The notes beneath the pieces are model-generated. The model saw nothing but the letters and a program-made list of their open reading frames with translations, was not told the DNA's origin and made no database searches. A stretch of DNA of 10,116 bases from an uncultured Lachnospiraceae bacterium (GTDB lineage Bacteria > Bacillota > Clostridia > Lachnospirales > Lachnospiraceae): contig CAUCOL010000036.1 of the NCBI GenBank assembly GCA_958444395.1, positions 1 through 10,116 on the forward strand, in the 5' to 3' direction. Below, in pieces: positions 1 to 5,908 of the stretch; position 1 is the first letter of the stretch, and every line of letters starts with the position of its first letter. The position numbers and the translations under genes were made by a program.

Positions 1-125
1 GGTTGGTGACGAGTTTTTCCTATTTTGCACTCTGAAGGCGGAGCTTTTGACTTGTAACGGAGAGGATGCACCGTTATAATGTAGCTAATGATAGTATGTT
101 GTGGATGAGGGGAGCAGGTGAATTT

Positions 126-482
126 ATGAGAAAAGTGATCGGCATAGGAATTCAGGGGCTTTCTATTTGGGAAGAGGAAAAATATCAGAAGCTGCAGGGA
201 ACGTATCCTGTGATTTTTTGAGTTTTGCAGCGGTGAAAGCCGATAATCTGTCGGATGCGCGGCTGGCAACCTCTATCAGCGTGCTGCGTTTAAGACGAAT
301 CCTTACCTGGAGCGTGCCATCATGACAGGTATTACCAGAGTGTCTAAGAAATCGATTTTTTTCGATTTGAATAACCTCCTGGTGGTAGAATTGAAGGAAC
401 GATATGAAATACGTTCTCACAGGCAGAACGGATCCGTCACTATGGATTTGCGTTTGAAGGGAAAAAGGTCTTGATCGGATAA
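126..482 (+). pseudogene. Collapsed AAA-ATPase-like / PD-(D/E)XK family gene relic
   Basis: The remains of one gene can be read only by changing frame. The segments are: MRKVIGIGIQ (126-155), the usual start of the family; GLSIWEEEKYQKLQGTYPVIF, which runs to a frameshift in a T6 run near 216-221; LSFAAVKADNLSDAR in the next frame; NPYLERAIMTGITRVSKKSI followed by FDLNNLLVVE in another frame (about 272-392); and ERIRHYGFAFEGKKVLIG plus TAA (426-482), the usual C-terminus. Intact relatives, as I know them, are about 500-560 residues (AAA-ATPase_like domain with a C-terminal PD-(D/E)XK-type domain), so roughly four fifths is missing, including the Walker A region. The start follows a plausible ribosome site (AGGTGAATTT before ATG). 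No product is expected. The family call rests on recalled motifs, not a search. The 125 bases upstream show no gene. Confidence 0.8.
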
Positions 483-552
483 GGCAGACTGAGCCGCTGG
501 CAGCCACATAGATCAGGTATGGTACTTATCAAAGAATGGAAGGGGATTTGGT

Positions 553-807
553 ATGATTTCAACGATTGTTTTATTTTTTATTATTATTATATATATGGTG
601 CTATTAACCCTGCGCTTTTTAAAAAAGGATAATTATATTGTCTGTGCAGTTGCACAGGGAGTGCAGGCAGCGTTATGGCTTGTGATTGCGGTGAACAGCT
701 GGTCAGAATGCAGTACAAAGTCAAAACTGTTCTGTATCTTCATCATCGGCGCTTCGCTATTTTCTATGGTGAAGATGCTGGATCGAAAATCAAGTACGGG
801 TAAGTAA
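553..807 (+). CDS. Small three-helix membrane protein, function unknown
   Basis: This 84-residue protein is not recognised as a named family. Three hydrophobic segments stand out, at about residues 3-21, 29-47 and 59-75. The positive charges RFLKK after the first segment and DRKSSTGK at the end suggest an outside N-terminus and a cytoplasmic C-terminus. There is no cleavable signal peptide or catalytic motif. The ATG is preceded by AGGGG seven bases away, which supports real translation. It sits alone between a dead gene and the convergent AraC gene, so context gives no function. Similar short hydrophobic proteins are common next to accessory genes in gut Clostridia. It is probably a real gene because it has a good ribosome site and coherent membrane topology, but its role is open. 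Confidence 0.65.
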   Translation: MISTIVLFFIIIIYMVLLTLRFLKKDNYIVCAVAQGVQAALWLVIAVNSWSECSTKSKLFCIFIIGASLFSMVKMLDRKSSTGK

Positions 808-881
808 ATGATGGATAAAAATTGACATGGTACCTTACATTTTTTTAGTTCTGTTCTCCGGCAATTACGAGGGATTACGTT

Positions 882-1607
882 CTAGTGAAATTCGTGCGTT
901 TTCCGGTATCGTGCCGGTGTGACACCATATTCTCTCCGGAAGCAGCGGATATAATGGCTGCAGGAGGAAAAGCCCAGAAAGGAGCTGATATCGGTACAGC
1001 TGATCGAACTGTTTCGCAGCACATAACAGGAAGTTTCACATTTTTTGTGCAGGATATACCGTCCGAGGGTATATCCTGTTTCTGCGTGAAAGAGTCTGGA
1101 CAGATAATCGCGGTGCAGTCCGATGGCGTCTGCCACATCTCCGCTGGAGAGGGGAGTGGAGATGTGCTGCATAATATAGTCGATTGCATGCCGGACATGA
1201 TAAGAGAGGTTTTCACCGTTTTTCAGGGCATGCATGGTCCGGGTATATTCTGTGACCAGTTCGACCTTCAGGTGATCGAGCGAATCATGCCGGCTGCAGG
1301 CATCGACCTTGCGGATAAACAGGTCGCTGAGCGTATATGCCTGTTCCGGCTCCAGACCCTCCTCGATGCAGAAACGGGTGATCATCGAGATCAGGATCAC
1401 CAGATGATATTTGTGATTTTGCAAGGCATCACTGGACAGCACACCCATGTGTTCCCAGGGCTCTTCTGCAATATTTCCCTGCAGGACAGCGAGATTGCCA
1501 CGGGCGATATCCCGATAAAAGGCAAATTCCTCCTCGATCGAAATATGTGAATACTCTTCCTGCTGCTGTTGAAACAGTAAGGCCTGCAGTTCCTTTTTTA
1601 CCGTCAT
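882..1607 (-). CDS. AraC-family transcriptional regulator
   Basis: This 241-residue DNA-binding regulator has the two helix-turn-helix motifs of the AraC/XylS family in its C-terminal ~100 residues: STPLSSGDVADAIGLHRDYL then the recognition helix SRLFHAETGYTLGRY, and CTDISSFLGFSSCSHYIRCF leading into YGVTPARYRK. The N-terminal ~130 residues lack an evident cupin sugar pocket. They show the helical pattern GVLSSDALQNHKY ... FCIEEGLEPEQAYTLSDLFI found in many Lachnospiraceae AraC proteins. The ATG follows AAGGA seven bases upstream. It is divergent from the GH5 gene with a short shared control region, so it probably controls that gene, itself, or both in response to a carbohydrate; this is inference. 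A large open frame on the opposite strand is a shadow. Confidence 0.88.
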   Translation of the reverse strand: MTVKKELQALLFQQQQEEYSHISIEEEFAFYRDIARGNLAVLQGNIAEEPWEHMGVLSSDALQNHKYHLVILISMITRFCIEEGLEPEQAYTLSDLFIRKVDACSRHDSLDHLKVELVTEYTRTMHALKNGENLSYHVRHAIDYIMQHISTPLSSGDVADAIGLHRDYLSRLFHAETGYTLGRYILHKKCETSCYVLRNSSISCTDISSFLGFSSCSHYIRCFRREYGVTPARYRKTHEFH

Positions 1608-1647
1608 ATGTGATTCCTTTCTTGGCCTGTCATTGTCAATGCTTTAC

Positions 1648-1685
1648 GTCGGTTCTGTGATACAAATGTCGGTTTTATTGTATCA
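1648..1685. promoter_or_regulatory. Candidate AraC-type operator (direct plus inverted repeat)
   Basis: GTCGGTT occurs at 1648 and again at 1668, exactly 20 bases apart. Overlapping it, TGATACAA (1658-1665) and TTGTATCA (1678-1685) form a perfect inverted repeat, also offset by 20 bases. Direct repeats about two helical turns apart are typical of sites bound by AraC-family dimers. The site lies between the divergent AraC and GH5 starts, just upstream of a TATACT -10 candidate for the GH5 gene. Confidence 0.5.
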
Positions 1686-1704
1686 TAAAGGACGAAAATA
1701 TACT
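1675..1704 (+). promoter_or_regulatory. Possible GH5 promoter (weak -35, TATACT -10)
   Basis: TATACT at 1699-1704 is a good -10 box, but the -35 region (TTATTG at 1675-1680, 18-base spacing) is poor. That fits a promoter needing an activator, and the repeated candidate operator overlaps the -35. Transcription from here would start near 1711, which favours the downstream ATG at 1779 as the GH5 start over the GTG at 1716. Confidence 0.35.
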
Positions 1705-1778
1705 ACTATGACGATGTGATCACAAGGAACCAAATAGGATGGGCAGATATGCCGAAAGAAGAAAGAGAGGTTTTGCTT

Positions 1779-2810
1779 ATGAGAACGTGGATAGGATATG
1801 AAAAAGGGGTGAATCTGGGTGGCTGGCTTTCCCAGTGCGATTACAGGAAAGAGCATCTGGAGCATTTTATTGAGGAAGAGGATATCAGGAGATTGAGCAG
1901 CTGGGGGCTGGATCACCTCCGCCTGCCGATTGATTACAATGTAATACAGGACGAACAGGGTCAGTTGATCGACAGCGGTTTTGCACATATTCAGAGAGCG
2001 GTTGACTGGTGTGGCAGATACGGGTTGAACCTGATCCTGGATCTGCACAAGACTGCCGGATATTCTTTTGATAAGGGAGAGAAAGAAGACGGCTTCTTTA
2101 CCAGCAGCCGTTATCAGGAATATTTCTATACCCTGTGGGAGGAGCTTGCGAGAAGATATGGCGGTTATGGGGATCGCGTGGCATTTGAGCTGTTAAATGA
2201 AGTGACCGATGAGCATACGATGGATGCCTGGAATGCAATCTCACAGAATTGTATCCGCAGGATCCGTGCGATCGCGCCGACGACGAAGATTCTGATCGGT
2301 GGATATTGGAATAACTGTGTGCTGGCGGTTAAGGCATTGGCAGCGCCGGTGGACGACAATATCGTTTATAATTTTCACTGCTATGAGCCGTTGATTTTTA
2401 CACATCAGGGGGCATACTGGGTAGAGGGAATGCCGCAGGATCTGAAGGTGGCTTTCGATCAGACCAATGTACAGATCAAGAAACTGACACGCCGGTATCT
2501 GCCGGATAATGCAATTATGCTGGAATCGGTTCCCGACACAGAGAAATCGTTAGACAGTTCGCTATTTGAATCCTTATTTGCAGAAGCAGTCGCTGTTGCA
2601 GAGGAAAGAAATGTTCCACTTTATTGCGGAGAGTATGGTGTGATCAACCGCGTGGATCCACAGGATACACTGCGGTGGTATCAGAGCATTCACACTGTAT
2701 TTGAAAAGTATCATATTGGACATGCTGCATGGTGTTATAAAGAAATGGATTTTGGTATTATAGATCCACATATGGACACAGTTCGTGAAAAATTACTTTG
2801 TATTCTTTGA
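1779..2810 (+). CDS. Glycoside hydrolase family 5 (cellulase-like), cytoplasmic
   Basis: This 343-residue retaining endo/exo-glycosidase of the GH5 (beta/alpha)8 fold splits beta-glycosidic bonds. GH5 landmarks are all present in order: GVNLGGWLSQ near residues 10-19, RLP at 48-50, LLNE with the acid/base Glu141, NFHCYEP at 198-204 with His200 and Tyr202, CGEYG with the nucleophile Glu285, and Trp318 in HAAWCYKEMDFG. No signal peptide or membrane segment is seen, so it probably acts inside the cell on imported oligosaccharides. The ATG at 1779 is chosen because GAGAGG lies eight bases upstream and because relatives start close to GYxxGVNLGGW. A GTG at 1716 and an ATG at 1749 are in-frame alternatives. 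The exact substrate (beta-glucan, mannan, xyloglucan) cannot be read from sequence. The divergent AraC gene is the likely regulator. Confidence 0.9.
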   Translation: MRTWIGYEKGVNLGGWLSQCDYRKEHLEHFIEEEDIRRLSSWGLDHLRLPIDYNVIQDEQGQLIDSGFAHIQRAVDWCGRYGLNLILDLHKTAGYSFDKGEKEDGFFTSSRYQEYFYTLWEELARRYGGYGDRVAFELLNEVTDEHTMDAWNAISQNCIRRIRAIAPTTKILIGGYWNNCVLAVKALAAPVDDNIVYNFHCYEPLIFTHQGAYWVEGMPQDLKVAFDQTNVQIKKLTRRYLPDNAIMLESVPDTEKSLDSSLFESLFAEAVAVAEERNVPLYCGEYGVINRVDPQDTLRWYQSIHTVFEKYHIGHAAWCYKEMDFGIIDPHMDTVREKLLCIL

Positions 2811-2896
2811 GTTTTGATTTATATGGTAAACGATCTGTTTGAGTTAAGGAATATAAGTAAAGGCCGGTGGGAAATTAATTTTTTTAAAATAAGGTC

Positions 2897-2925
2897 TTGT
2901 AAAAGATTGGAAGTTGTGCTAAAGT
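2897..2925 (+). promoter_or_regulatory. Weak promoter-like pair ahead of a terminator
   Basis: TTGTAA and TAAAGT are separated by 17 bases. Each box matches four of six consensus positions. Transcription would start near 2932 and meet the terminator at 2945-2977, giving an RNA of only about 45 bases. It may be a chance match. Confidence 0.2.
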
Positions 2926-2944
2926 AAACATCAGTAAGAGCAAA

Positions 2945-2977
2945 GGCGTTCCTATTTTGAATAGGAGCGCCTTTTTT
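2945..2977 (+). terminator. Rho-independent terminator after GH5
   Basis: A 12-base-pair stem, GGCGTTCCTATT against AATAGGAGCGCC with one G-T wobble and a TTG loop, is followed by six T. It lies 134 bases after the GH5 stop codon and is the first terminator downstream of it. Confidence 0.85.
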
Positions 2978-3044
2978 ATGTTATAGGAAACTTGTCGTTT
3001 CCTATAACATAAAAAACACTCCGTGAGGATGCGCATTTCGCGGA
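2972..3044. repeat. Terminator-linked hairpin repeat, copy 1
   Basis: The arms TTTTTTATGTTATAGGAAAC (2972-2991) and its exact complement (2997-3016) make a perfect 20-base-pair inverted repeat with loop TTGTC. The first six T are the T-tract of the preceding terminator. A second hairpin, TCCGTGA (3020-3026) with TCGCGGA (3038-3044), follows. Copies 2 and 3 are at 5795-5859 and 8003-8035. With A-runs on one side and T-runs on the other, it could also end transcription from either direction. Confidence 0.75.
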
Positions 3045-3079
3045 AAAGAAATAAATGCTACGCATTCCGCTCAAGCGCG

Positions 3080-3101
3080 AAAGAGTCGCAAGCGACTCTT
3101 T
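3080..3101. repeat. Perfect short hairpin AAAGAGTCGC/GCGACTCTTT
   Basis: Two perfectly complementary ten-base arms are separated by only two bases, so the practical loop is about CAAG. It lies downstream of hairpin repeat copy 1 and upstream of the tRNA terminator. It may be the outer end of a longer copy of the repeat or a backup terminator for the minus-strand tRNA transcript. No gene is visible in the rest of 2811-3188. Confidence 0.5.
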
Positions 3102-3117
3102 GTTCTTTCATTATATA

Positions 3118-3155
3118 AGAGCAGGGCGCCAAAGAAATCTTTGACACCCTGCTCT
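3118..3155 (-). terminator. Long hairpin terminator of the tRNA-Gly transcript
   Basis: Arms of 18 bases (3118-3135 and 3138-3155) differ from exact complementarity at two places. As minus-strand RNA these become G-U wobbles, whereas as plus-strand RNA they are A-C mismatches, so the structure was kept on the minus strand. It begins 33 bases beyond the tRNA 3' end. The T-tract that follows is weak (TTATAT). Confidence 0.6.
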
Positions 3156-3188
3156 GAAAGGAAAAATATGAAATTAATAAAGTCTATA

Positions 3189-3259
3189 AGCAGCTGACGG
3201 GAGTCGAACCCGCCTCCTCAGCTTGGGAAGCTGATATACTACCGATGTACTACAACTGC
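3189..3259 (-). tRNA. tRNA-Gly (anticodon CCC)
   Basis: Reads Gly codon GGG. On the minus strand the acceptor arm GCAGTTG pairs with CAGCTGC (one G-T). The D-loop contains GG, the anticodon stem is TCAGC/GCTGA with loop TTCCCAA giving anticodon CCC, and the T-arm is GCGGG-TTCGACT-CCCGT. The discriminator base is T, as usual for tRNA-Gly. The variable loop is four bases. No CCA is encoded, so it must be added after transcription. The gene stands alone between the GH5 and LacI genes. Confidence 0.93.
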
Positions 3260-3279
3260 ATATGTTACCGACACTATTT

Positions 3280-3307
3280 ATTATAGTCGATTTCTTTGAT
3301 TTTGCAA
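3280..3307 (-). promoter_or_regulatory. Promoter of the tRNA-Gly gene
   Basis: On the minus strand, TTGCAA (3302-3307) and a perfect TATAAT (3280-3285) are 16 bases apart. The predicted start near 3273 leaves a 5' leader of about 14 bases before the tRNA, as is usual for a single tRNA gene. Confidence 0.7.
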
Positions 3308-3359
3308 GAGGAAAACCGCTATTCAGGCAGGATAAAATATGTTACAATAAAAAAAAGAA

Positions 3360-3396
3360 TGAAATCGTTCTCACATCGAAGTACAGATTATATAGT
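3360..3396 (+). promoter_or_regulatory. LacI gene promoter with CG-centred operator
   Basis: TGAAATCGTTCTCA (3360-3373) is a CG-centred imperfect palindrome (10 of 14 positions symmetrical), the shape bound by LacI-family dimers. Its end overlaps TTCTCA (3368-3373), a -35-like box 17 bases upstream of TATAGT (3391-3396). The arrangement suggests that the repressor encoded 20 bases downstream limits its own expression. Confidence 0.45.
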
Positions 3397-3415
3397 CTGC
3401 AGAATGGAGTGCATC

Positions 3416-4417
3416 ATGAATATAAATGAAATAGCGAAAATGGCAGGTGTATCCAGAGCAACCGTCAGCCGTTATTTGAATGATGGCTATGTCAGTGAAG
3501 AGAAGAAGCAGCAGATCCGCCGGGTGATCGAGGAAACAGGCTATAAGCCGTCCGTGCAGGCGAGACAGCTGCGAAGCGGTCAGAGCCGGTTGATCGGTGT
3601 GATCATCCCGAAGATCAATTCCGATTCGATCGGGCGGATGGTTGCCGGGATCAGCCAGGTACTGGCAGAGAAAGGATACCAGCTGCTTTTGGGAAATACA
3701 GACAATCATGAAAAAGAAGAATTAAAATATATGAAGCTTTTTCAGGCGAGCCATGTGGATGGAATCATACTGATCGGTACGATCCTGACAAAGGAGCATT
3801 ACAAATGTATGAAGCAGATGGATGTGCCGGTAGTTGTGCTGGGACAGCAGGCACAGGGCTATTCCTGTGTGTATTACGATGACTATCATGCAGCCAGGGA
3901 TGTGACACAACGTCTGCTGAAGAAAGCCCGGCATGCCGGATATATCGGGGTGACGAAGAAGGATCAGGCGGCAGGAAAGGACCGGTGCCGGGGATTTTTG
4001 GATGCAGTAGCTGCGTGGAAGGAAGAAATGGGGAAGCAGGCGGAGTTTGATCCGGAGAGGGATATGGCAGAGGCACTGTTTAGGATCGAGTCCGGGTATG
4101 AGCAGATGAAGCAGCTGCTTACGAGATCGCCGGAGGTTGATGCGGTATTCTGTGCGACAGATAATATAGCGATTGGAGCGATGACATATCTGCGGGAACA
4201 GCGGATCCGTGTGCCGAAGCAGATCCGGTTGGCGGGAATTGGAGACACGGTACTGGGACAGGTGTCGGCAGTTGGATTGACGACGGTGCATTACTATTAT
4301 AAGACAAGTGGAGTCGAAGCGGCGAATATGCTTCTGGGTATCCTGGAGAGCGGCAAAGACATCCGGCGCGAGGTGAAGATGGGCTATAAGGTGATCGTGC
4401 GCGACTCGGTGTTATAG
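3416..4417 (+). CDS. LacI-family transcriptional repressor
   Basis: This 333-residue sugar-responsive repressor has an N-terminal helix-turn-helix (residues 1-20, NINEIAKMAGVSRATVSRYL), a hinge (VQARQLRSGQSRLIGVI, 48-63) and a periplasmic-binding-protein-like effector domain (about 60-333) with typical GRCRGF-like segment KDRCRGF (189-194), CATDNIAIG (246-254) and LTTVHYYY (288-295). The N-terminus and the VSRYLNDGYVSEEK pattern resemble ScrR/SacR-type sucrose repressors, but the ligand is not determined. The ATG at 3416 is chosen because GGAG lies six bases upstream and LacI proteins start just before the helix-turn-helix; longer in-frame starts would add an odd extension. No sugar transport genes adjoin it, so its targets other than its own promoter are probably elsewhere. 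Confidence 0.92.
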   Translation: MNINEIAKMAGVSRATVSRYLNDGYVSEEKKQQIRRVIEETGYKPSVQARQLRSGQSRLIGVIIPKINSDSIGRMVAGISQVLAEKGYQLLLGNTDNHEKEELKYMKLFQASHVDGIILIGTILTKEHYKCMKQMDVPVVVLGQQAQGYSCVYYDDYHAARDVTQRLLKKARHAGYIGVTKKDQAAGKDRCRGFLDAVAAWKEEMGKQAEFDPERDMAEALFRIESGYEQMKQLLTRSPEVDAVFCATDNIAIGAMTYLREQRIRVPKQIRLAGIGDTVLGQVSAVGLTTVHYYYKTSGVEAANMLLGILESGKDIRREVKMGYKVIVRDSVL

Positions 4418-4464
4418 AGCGTTGCGCAAATAGAAACCGGGATGCAGCCGTGGTGTGGGTCGAA

Positions 4465-4503
4465 GTTCCCGGACACTCTGTTTTTCATAGAGCTGCCGGG
4501 GAC
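4465..4503. other. Imperfect hairpin after the LacI gene
   Basis: GTTCCCGG pairs with CCGGGGAC (one G-T wobble), then a 3x3 internal loop, then CTCT with AGAG around the loop GTTTTTCAT. There is no T-tract after it, so it is not a standard terminator. An alternative pairing, CCGGGA (4437) with TCCCGG (4467), competes. It may weaken read-through from the LacI gene into the PTS region. Confidence 0.35.
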
Positions 4504-4529
4504 TCGATACAGTATAAATCGTGAATATG

Positions 4530-4611
4530 CACAAAAAATCACAAAAAACATTATAGAATATAAACAAAATAAATAGTTCCTATTGACGAACAGTACAAAG
4601 CATAGTAAAAT
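4530..4611 (+). promoter_or_regulatory. Sigma-A promoter of the antiterminator-pts unit with phased A-tracts
   Basis: TTGACG (4583-4588) and TAAAAT (4606-4611) are separated by exactly 17 bases, a strong vegetative promoter with start near 4618. Upstream, CACAAAAAA occurs twice, ten bases apart (4530 and 4540), in a generally AT-rich stretch; such phased A6 tracts bend DNA and may help polymerase. This gives a leader of about 240 bases before the antiterminator gene. Confidence 0.8.
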
Positions 4612-4613
4612 AT

Positions 4614-4633
4614 GCTTATCAAATGAGATAAGC
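4614..4633. promoter_or_regulatory. Perfect palindrome over the transcription start
   Basis: GCTTATC and GATAAGC (seven bases each, six-base spacer) straddle the predicted start site at about 4618. This is where a repressor could block the promoter. If transcribed it could also make a small 5' hairpin. GATAAG recurs at 4687 and 4701. Confidence 0.4.
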
Positions 4634-4641
4634 GATGAGCG

Positions 4642-4734
4642 AACCGGATTGTTACTATCGTATTTAGGCAAGACTGGGTTATACTCGATAAGACATAATT
4701 GATAAGACACAGGTTATCACCTGTATTGCTGTTT
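4642..4734 (+). promoter_or_regulatory. RAT antiterminator site 1 with candidate overlapping terminator
   Basis: The run GGATTGTTACTATCG (4646-4660) followed by TAGGCAAGACTGG (4665-4677) matches the BglG/SacY/LicT-type RNA antiterminator: the 5' GGATTGTTAC half, an inner CTA/TAG stem, the GGCAArA 3' half, and an outer AACC/GGTT stem (4642-4645 with 4677-4680). Part of the 3' half (4667-4679) can instead pair, imperfectly, with ACCTGTATTGCT (4719-4730), followed by GTTTT. That is the expected exclusive terminator, though it is weaker than the one at site 2. It lies in the leader of the antiterminator gene, suggesting self-control. Confidence 0.7.
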
Positions 4735-4861
4735 TATCATCAGTATTTATGATGATACTTCATATCAATATGACTGGGAAGATGAGTATGGCGCAGTTTT
4801 TTTCATTCTATGACGGGAGATCGGTTCTATCATACGATGACGACCGGAGGGAATGGATGCC

Positions 4862-5692
4862 GTGAAGATAATAAAAGTAATCAATAACAATGTCGCCAGT
4901 GCTTATGATGAACATGGCAAAGAAGTAGTTGTGATGGGAAAGGGGATTGCTTTTCAGAAGAAGAAAGGGGATCCGATCGAGCAGGAGCGGATCGAGAAGA
5001 TCTATTCCCTGCCGCAGGAGAGTGCGACGAAGTTTGAGTCGCTGGTGAAGGATATCCCTTATGAATACATTTCCACAGCATCCAAGATCATTTCTTATGC
5101 CAAAAGGACATTGTCAAAGGAACTGAATGATACGATATACATTACTTTGACGGATCATTTGAACTTCGCGGTAGAAAGGGTCAAGAATGGGATGGAGCTG
5201 GAGAATGCGCTTCTCTGGGAGATCAAGCGGTTTTACCAGCCGGAATTTGAGGTTGGTTTAAAGGCGCTGGGGGTGATCCGGGACGATCTGGGAGTAGAGC
5301 TCTCAGAGGATGAAGCAGGTTTTTTTGCATTGCATCTGGTCAACGCACAGGTTGGCGGGGACATGCATAAAACGATGAATCTGCCGGGGATTCTGAAAGA
5401 CATTTCCAATGTAGTGCATTATACATTTGGCAGGATACCGGATGATTCAGATCTGTATTATGAACGTTTCGTGACACATTTGAAGTTTTTCCTGGAACGT
5501 TCTCTGAAAGGAGAGGTATATGACCAGGGGAATGAAGAGTTTAACACATTTGTAAAAACACAGTATCCAAAAAGCTATCGCTGCGCACTGCGGATACGAA
5601 GCTATCTGAAAGCAAGACTGCAATGCGATGTGCCGGACGAGGAAGTGACCTATCTGACGATGCATATTCAGAGGATTACGCAGAAGCAGTAG
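4862..5692 (+). CDS. LicT/BglG-family transcription antiterminator (PRD protein)
   Basis: This 276-residue RNA-binding antiterminator binds RAT hairpins in nascent mRNA and prevents a terminator forming. Domains are the CAT RNA-binding domain (residues 1 to about 55, starting MKIIKVINNN), PRD1 (about 65-170) and PRD2 (about 171-276). The four PTS-phosphorylated histidines are all present: His99 (LTDHLNFA), His158 (FALHLVNAQ), His206 (VTHLKFF) and His268 (LTMHIQRI), each one below the numbering of B. subtilis LicT. The GTG at 4862 gives the canonical N-terminus and lies 11 bases after GGAGG. The in-frame ATG at 4853 would add three residues but lies only two bases from GGAGG. RAT-like sites occur in its leader and just after its stop, before ptsH. 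By context it could serve a GlcT-like role; its sequence is closer to LicT. Confidence 0.93.
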   Translation: MKIIKVINNNVASAYDEHGKEVVVMGKGIAFQKKKGDPIEQERIEKIYSLPQESATKFESLVKDIPYEYISTASKIISYAKRTLSKELNDTIYITLTDHLNFAVERVKNGMELENALLWEIKRFYQPEFEVGLKALGVIRDDLGVELSEDEAGFFALHLVNAQVGGDMHKTMNLPGILKDISNVVHYTFGRIPDDSDLYYERFVTHLKFFLERSLKGEVYDQGNEEFNTFVKTQYPKSYRCALRIRSYLKARLQCDVPDEEVTYLTMHIQRITQKQ

Positions 5693-5702
5693 GCGTTCGG
5701 AA

Positions 5703-5731
5703 GGGATTGTGACATTGAGTTGGCAAAACCC
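5703..5731 (+). promoter_or_regulatory. RAT antiterminator site 2, upstream of ptsH
   Basis: GGGATTGTGACATTG (5703-5717) followed by TTGGCAAAACCC (5720-5731) reproduces the RAT pattern: a GGG/CCC outer stem, GATTGTkAC in the 5' half and GGCAAAACC in the 3' half. It begins 11 bases after the antiterminator stop codon. Its last two bases (5730-5731) are also the first two of the terminator stem, so RAT and terminator cannot form together. Confidence 0.85.
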
Positions 5732-5798
5732 GGATGAATAGAACAAGAGAGATTGAGAGAGACTATCTATGCCTATGTTCTATTTATCCGGTTTTTTT
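5730..5798 (+). terminator. Regulated terminator between antiterminator gene and ptsH
   Basis: A 16-base-pair stem, CCGGATGAATAGAACA (5730-5745) with TGTTCTATTTATCCGG (5776-5791), one G-T wobble and a 30-base loop, is followed directly by seven T. It should stop transcription into ptsHI unless RAT site 2 is held in its antiterminator fold. Confidence 0.9.
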
Positions 5799-5859
5799 AT
5801 AGGAAATTTCTCATTTTCTATAAAATAAAAACGCTCCGCAAAGATTTGATCTTAGCGGA
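5795..5859. repeat. Terminator-linked hairpin repeat, copy 2
   Basis: TTTTATAGGAAA (5795-5806) and TTTTCTATAAAA (5814-5825) pair with one G-T wobble. After an A-rich linker, TCCGCAAAGAT (5835-5845) and ATCTTAGCGGA (5849-5859) form a second hairpin with one mismatch. The first arm begins inside the T-tract of the regulated terminator, as in copy 1. Confidence 0.7.
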
Positions 5860-5908
5860 ATCTATTTCATAAAACACAGTACAAACACAAAGAAAGGAAG
5901 TGGACGAA

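Noticed and set aside
47..80. TTGACT and TATAAT upstream of the pseudogene as a promoter
   Set aside because: The boxes are 22 bases apart, too far for a sigma-A promoter.
822..850. TTGACA at 822 as a promoter toward 850
   Set aside because: The -10 region at the right distance (TTAGTT) is poor, and it would read into the 3' end of the convergent AraC gene.
885..1550. Long open frame on the plus strand opposite the AraC gene
   Set aside because: It exactly mirrors the AraC coding sequence, has no recognisable motifs and no good ribosome site, while the AraC frame has clear family motifs.
1716..1778. GTG at 1716 as the GH5 start
   Set aside because: It would leave almost no leader after the TATACT box, lacks a ribosome site, and adds residues that GH5 relatives lack; the ATG at 1779 has GAGAGG at good spacing.
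3296..3415. 40-residue N-terminal extension of the LacI protein
   Set aside because: LacI proteins start right before the helix-turn-helix; the extension overlaps the tRNA promoter and begins with TTG.
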